Below are positions 29,531-31,717 of a stretch of DNA of 31,717 nt, in pieces; positions within the stretch are counted from its first letter, which is position 1; the number at the start of each line of letters is the position of its first letter. Location of the stretch: NCBI GenBank assembly GCA_009602735.1, contig WELA01002449.1:224153-255869 (forward strand). Direction: 5' to 3'. Below the pieces are notes generated by a model. It made no database searches. It was not told the origin of the DNA and worked only from the letters and a program-made list of their open reading frames with translations. The stretch is from Mesotaenium endlicherianum (taxonomy: Eukaryota; Streptophyta; Zygnematophyceae; Zygnematales; Mesotaeniaceae). A program made the position numbers and the translations under genes.

Positions 29531-31207
29531 TTAAGGGGTGGTTCCTGGGGCTTCAGGATCAGGGGACGGAGATCTGGACCTAGATCTGGACAGCCCTCTA
29601 GGTCTGTCAGCTGGCCTTCTAAAGAACCCTGTTTGCTCTAAAGTTGGCCCTCGAGGAGAACGGAGGATGGTGGCCTGCTCTTCAACTATTTGGGTGTTGA
29701 TTCCCACATAGACAGGCATTCCAGTAGGATGCTGAAATACATTGGCTAGAGGTACATGCCCCTGAGCGGAGGGGGAGGCTGGCATACCTCTGGCCCACCC
29801 GCGTGTCCCTCTTCTGGCACCCCTGTCCTCTGGGGATTTCTGTCTGTGTCTGCTGCCCAGTACAGTCAGATCAGCTTCTTCCCCTGCTTGGGCAGGTGGG
29901 CTGGGGGAGCGAGCGCGGGGTCCAGTTGTCGCCATAACGGGGATCACATTCCACACACCTGATCGTGGTTCTTTAGGAAGTGCCACTGCCTGTCCCTGGG
30001 TATCCTGAGTACCTGCTGCTGATGCTTCTCCTCTGCCTTGTTCTTCTTCCTCATCCTCCTCATCCTCCTCCTCGGAGAGAGTAGGGGTCTCGTCCACTAA
30101 GTCGTCCTGCTCCCTAGTAGACATGGAGTAGTCTACCGACCTCCCTTTCTTAGGGCGCGCTGGAGGTTGCTTGGCCTTCAGCCTACTGATATCTATCCGG
30201 CCTGCATTCTTTGCCCATTTGACAAAGGCATGCTTTCCCTTAGAGAAGTACTCTCTTCCCCTCCTCCTATGTTCCTTGGTCTCTGCATTCATATTGCTCA
30301 GGCATCCATTCAGCCTGGGGTCCCAAGGGGCAATGTGAGGTGGTAGGATGAGATAGCCGTCTAGGCCATAGTGGAAGTCATCCGGTTGGGCTCGGTCACA
30401 CTCCTGCTTCTTATTTGTGACGGTCATCCACCTCCAGTCTGTTGGCTGCTGGTAGTACTGGGGTCCGTGCTCAGCCTTCCTCAGTTTACACGGGAACCAG
30501 TGGGGAGAGAACATCTGCTGTCCTGCTTCCCTGGCCAAGTACTCCCAGCTCCTTCTCTCAACTTCATTGTAAGCTGGCAGGAGTGTGAGGTAGAATACCG
30601 TATCCTTAAAGCTATCGGGCCGCATGCTCACCATCCGGATGAGTCTCTGATCTCCCACTATTCCCGGTATGGGGACCGGCTTGTCCTCTGAATCATCTGC
30701 GAGATACCGGGCCTGCTCTGCTGTATAGCCCACCATCTTAGCATAATCTTCGTAAAGGACCACGCCGGTGTGTGTCTCGATGTACCTGTCCAGTGCTGTA
30801 GCTCCTTCCTTCTGTAGCAGTGTTGTCTGTTCCAGCCTGTTGATCTCCTGGGCTGCCAGCAATGCTTCCTTCAGGTTATCGAAGTTTTGGCCACCCACCA
30901 CAGTATACCTGTAAGTGGCCAAGCTCTTCTGTCTGTCCGCTTCAATCTTTTTTCTTTTCTCCTCTTCTGCCGCTGCCGCTTCTTCTTGCTGTTTCTTCTG
31001 TCTCTCCTCCTCAGCCTTCCTGAGGTTTTCCGCTTCCTCATCCTTCTTCCTCTGTGCCTCTTCTGCCGCCTCTTGTTGTTTGCGGACCCTTTCTTGTTCT
31101 CTCCTGGTGAGGGGCGTCGCCGCCAGCTCCTTCTGGTATTGCTCCATTGTCCTCCTGGCTTCTTCTGCCTTGCGCTTTCTGTCCTCCTTTTGTGTGGTGG
31201 GCGCCAT
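29531..31207 (-). CDS. ORF3 of retrotransposon D, intact
   Basis: 558 residues from the ATG at 31207, nearly identical to ORF3 of B (S/T to P near residue 36, Q to E near 60, V to I near 506). It has the same coiled-coil, core, acidic and SR parts. The sequence just upstream contains an N and an exact 36-bp duplication (31177-31212 and 31214-31249), which makes a second apparent ATG; this is most likely an assembly join. Function unknown, as for B. Confidence 0.85.
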   Translation of the reverse strand: MAPTTQKEDRKRKAEEARRTMEQYQKELAATPLTRREQERVRKQQEAAEEAQRKKDEEAENLRKAEEERQKKQQEEAAAAEEEKRKKIEADRQKSLATYRYTVVGGQNFDNLKEALLAAQEINRLEQTTLLQKEGATALDRYIETHTGVVLYEDYAKMVGYTAEQARYLADDSEDKPVPIPGIVGDQRLIRMVSMRPDSFKDTVFYLTLLPAYNEVERRSWEYLAREAGQQMFSPHWFPCKLRKAEHGPQYYQQPTDWRWMTVTNKKQECDRAQPDDFHYGLDGYLILPPHIAPWDPRLNGCLSNMNAETKEHRRRGREYFSKGKHAFVKWAKNAGRIDISRLKAKQPPARPKKGRSVDYSMSTREQDDLVDETPTLSEEEDEEDEEEEQGRGEASAAGTQDTQGQAVALPKEPRSGVWNVIPVMATTGPRARSPSPPAQAGEEADLTVLGSRHRQKSPEDRGARRGTRGWARGMPASPSAQGHVPLANVFQHPTGMPVYVGINTQIVEEQATILRSPRGPTLEQTGFFRRPADRPRGLSRSRSRSPSPDPEAPGTTP

Positions 31208-31249
31208 CCTGCNTTCTGTCCTCCTTTTGTGTGGTGGGCGCCATCCTGC
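31177..31249 (-). repeat. 36-bp exact duplication around a single N (assembly join)
   Basis: 31177-31212 and 31214-31249 are identical and separated by one undetermined base at 31213. B has a single copy at the matching place. Two overlapping contig ends joined with an N explain this best. Confidence 0.85.
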
Positions 31250-31489
31250 ACATGTAACCAGGGCACAAGTTAGTAGGATATGGACCTTTGTCATAGGGAT
31301 TGCAGGAAGTATGTTAGTATTAGTATAGTGGCTTCGCTGCTGTTTACCTTACAGGATGATTGCTAAAAGCTGACGTAGTTGCGATGCGCTACACATAAAC
31401 GTATGAGTGTGTTTTAGGGTGAGTTAAGTGATGTAGTGTTATGCGAGGCCCTTTTTCCTTCTGCTCAAGGTGCGTTATGTGGGCCAAGT

Positions 31490-31659
31490 TGTCCCCTCTG
31501 TCATTAAGTTGACACTTAGGGTTCACGTAACTGTTCTTTTATCGCTCTCGCTCACTAACTGTCATATATTTTCCTGTCCCCTCTGTCATTATGTTGACAC
31601 TTAGGGTTCACGTAACTGTTCTTTTATCGCTCTCGCTCACTAACTGTCATATATTTTCC
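31490..31659 (-). repeat. 85-bp tandem duplication in the ORF3 leader of D
   Basis: Units 31490-31574 and 31575-31659 differ at about one base (AAGTTG against ATGTTG). B has only the end of one unit here. In D the units follow about 75 bp (from about 31416) that are also absent from B. The internal polypurine-like motif follows at 31658-31672. Confidence 0.85.
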
Positions 31660-31717
31660 CCTCCAACTTAAATGGAGACAGGACCGCCTGTCACCTTCCC
31701 GTGTCAACTGAAATGAC

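Larger units (their letters stand above)
28697..31717 (-). mobile_element. Retrotransposon D: B-type element inserted in ORF3 of C, truncated by the window edge
   Basis: 3' LTR (28697-29417), polypurine tract, ORF3 and leader, on the minus strand, ending three bases short of where the pol stop would be. ORF3 differs from that of B at about three residues. The flanking sequence on the left is ORF3 of C; the candidate target site is CCCTA (28692-28696), with its partner outside the window. Confidence 0.9.

Overview
The window is nuclear DNA from a eukaryote and consists almost entirely of nested transposable elements. No intact host gene was found. Four chromodomain Ty3/Gypsy retrotransposons (A to D) are present, together with one decayed piggyBac-type DNA transposon. 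Where visible, the primer binding sites match the 3' end of a plant-type initiator Met tRNA (TGGTAT..GAGC core). piggyBac elements are rare in land plants. I therefore infer a green-lineage host, most likely a streptophyte alga; a Chara-like genome would fit, but no host gene confirms this.

Layout. A degenerate minisatellite (motif TTTGCGTGCCCCC) lies at 28-83 and resumes at 19709-20062. Between the two blocks sits a piggyBac element (84-19708, TTAA at both ends). Its transposase gene is cut by retrotransposon A (2269-18561, minus strand, target duplication CAACT). A is cut within gag by retrotransposon B (7714-16533, minus strand, target duplication CACGG). The nesting is thus minisatellite > piggyBac > A > B. 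A is old: its LTRs differ by roughly 8% and its pol has many stops and frameshifts. B is complete: gag, pol and a third gene (ORF3) are all open. Region 20063-21629 is unassigned apart from a 173-bp tandem duplication. Retrotransposon C (plus strand, from 21630) is a broken relative of B. Its ORF3 is cut at 28696 by retrotransposon D (minus strand), a near-identical sibling of B that runs off the right edge.

How the parts work together. In the B/C/D family, gag carries a capsid-like region and a zinc knuckle. Pol carries protease, reverse transcriptase, RNase H, integrase and a chromodomain. Pol lies in the -1 frame relative to gag, behind an in-register slippery heptamer (T TTA AAA) followed by a perfect 10-bp hairpin. 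Element A has the same arrangement with a different heptamer (A AAA AAC).

The least expected part is ORF3, which sits between pol and the 3' LTR where env or env-like genes sit in other elements. It encodes a coiled-coil / conserved-core / acidic / SR-tail protein with no membrane segment. In each family version its ATG follows an intron-like acceptor (GCAG|GATG) with a CTAAC branch site and a candidate donor about 108 nt upstream. B and C are almost identical in gag-pol but only about 50% identical in the best-conserved part of ORF3. The similarity breaks at an internal copy of the polypurine tract, which suggests that ORF3 is an exchangeable module.
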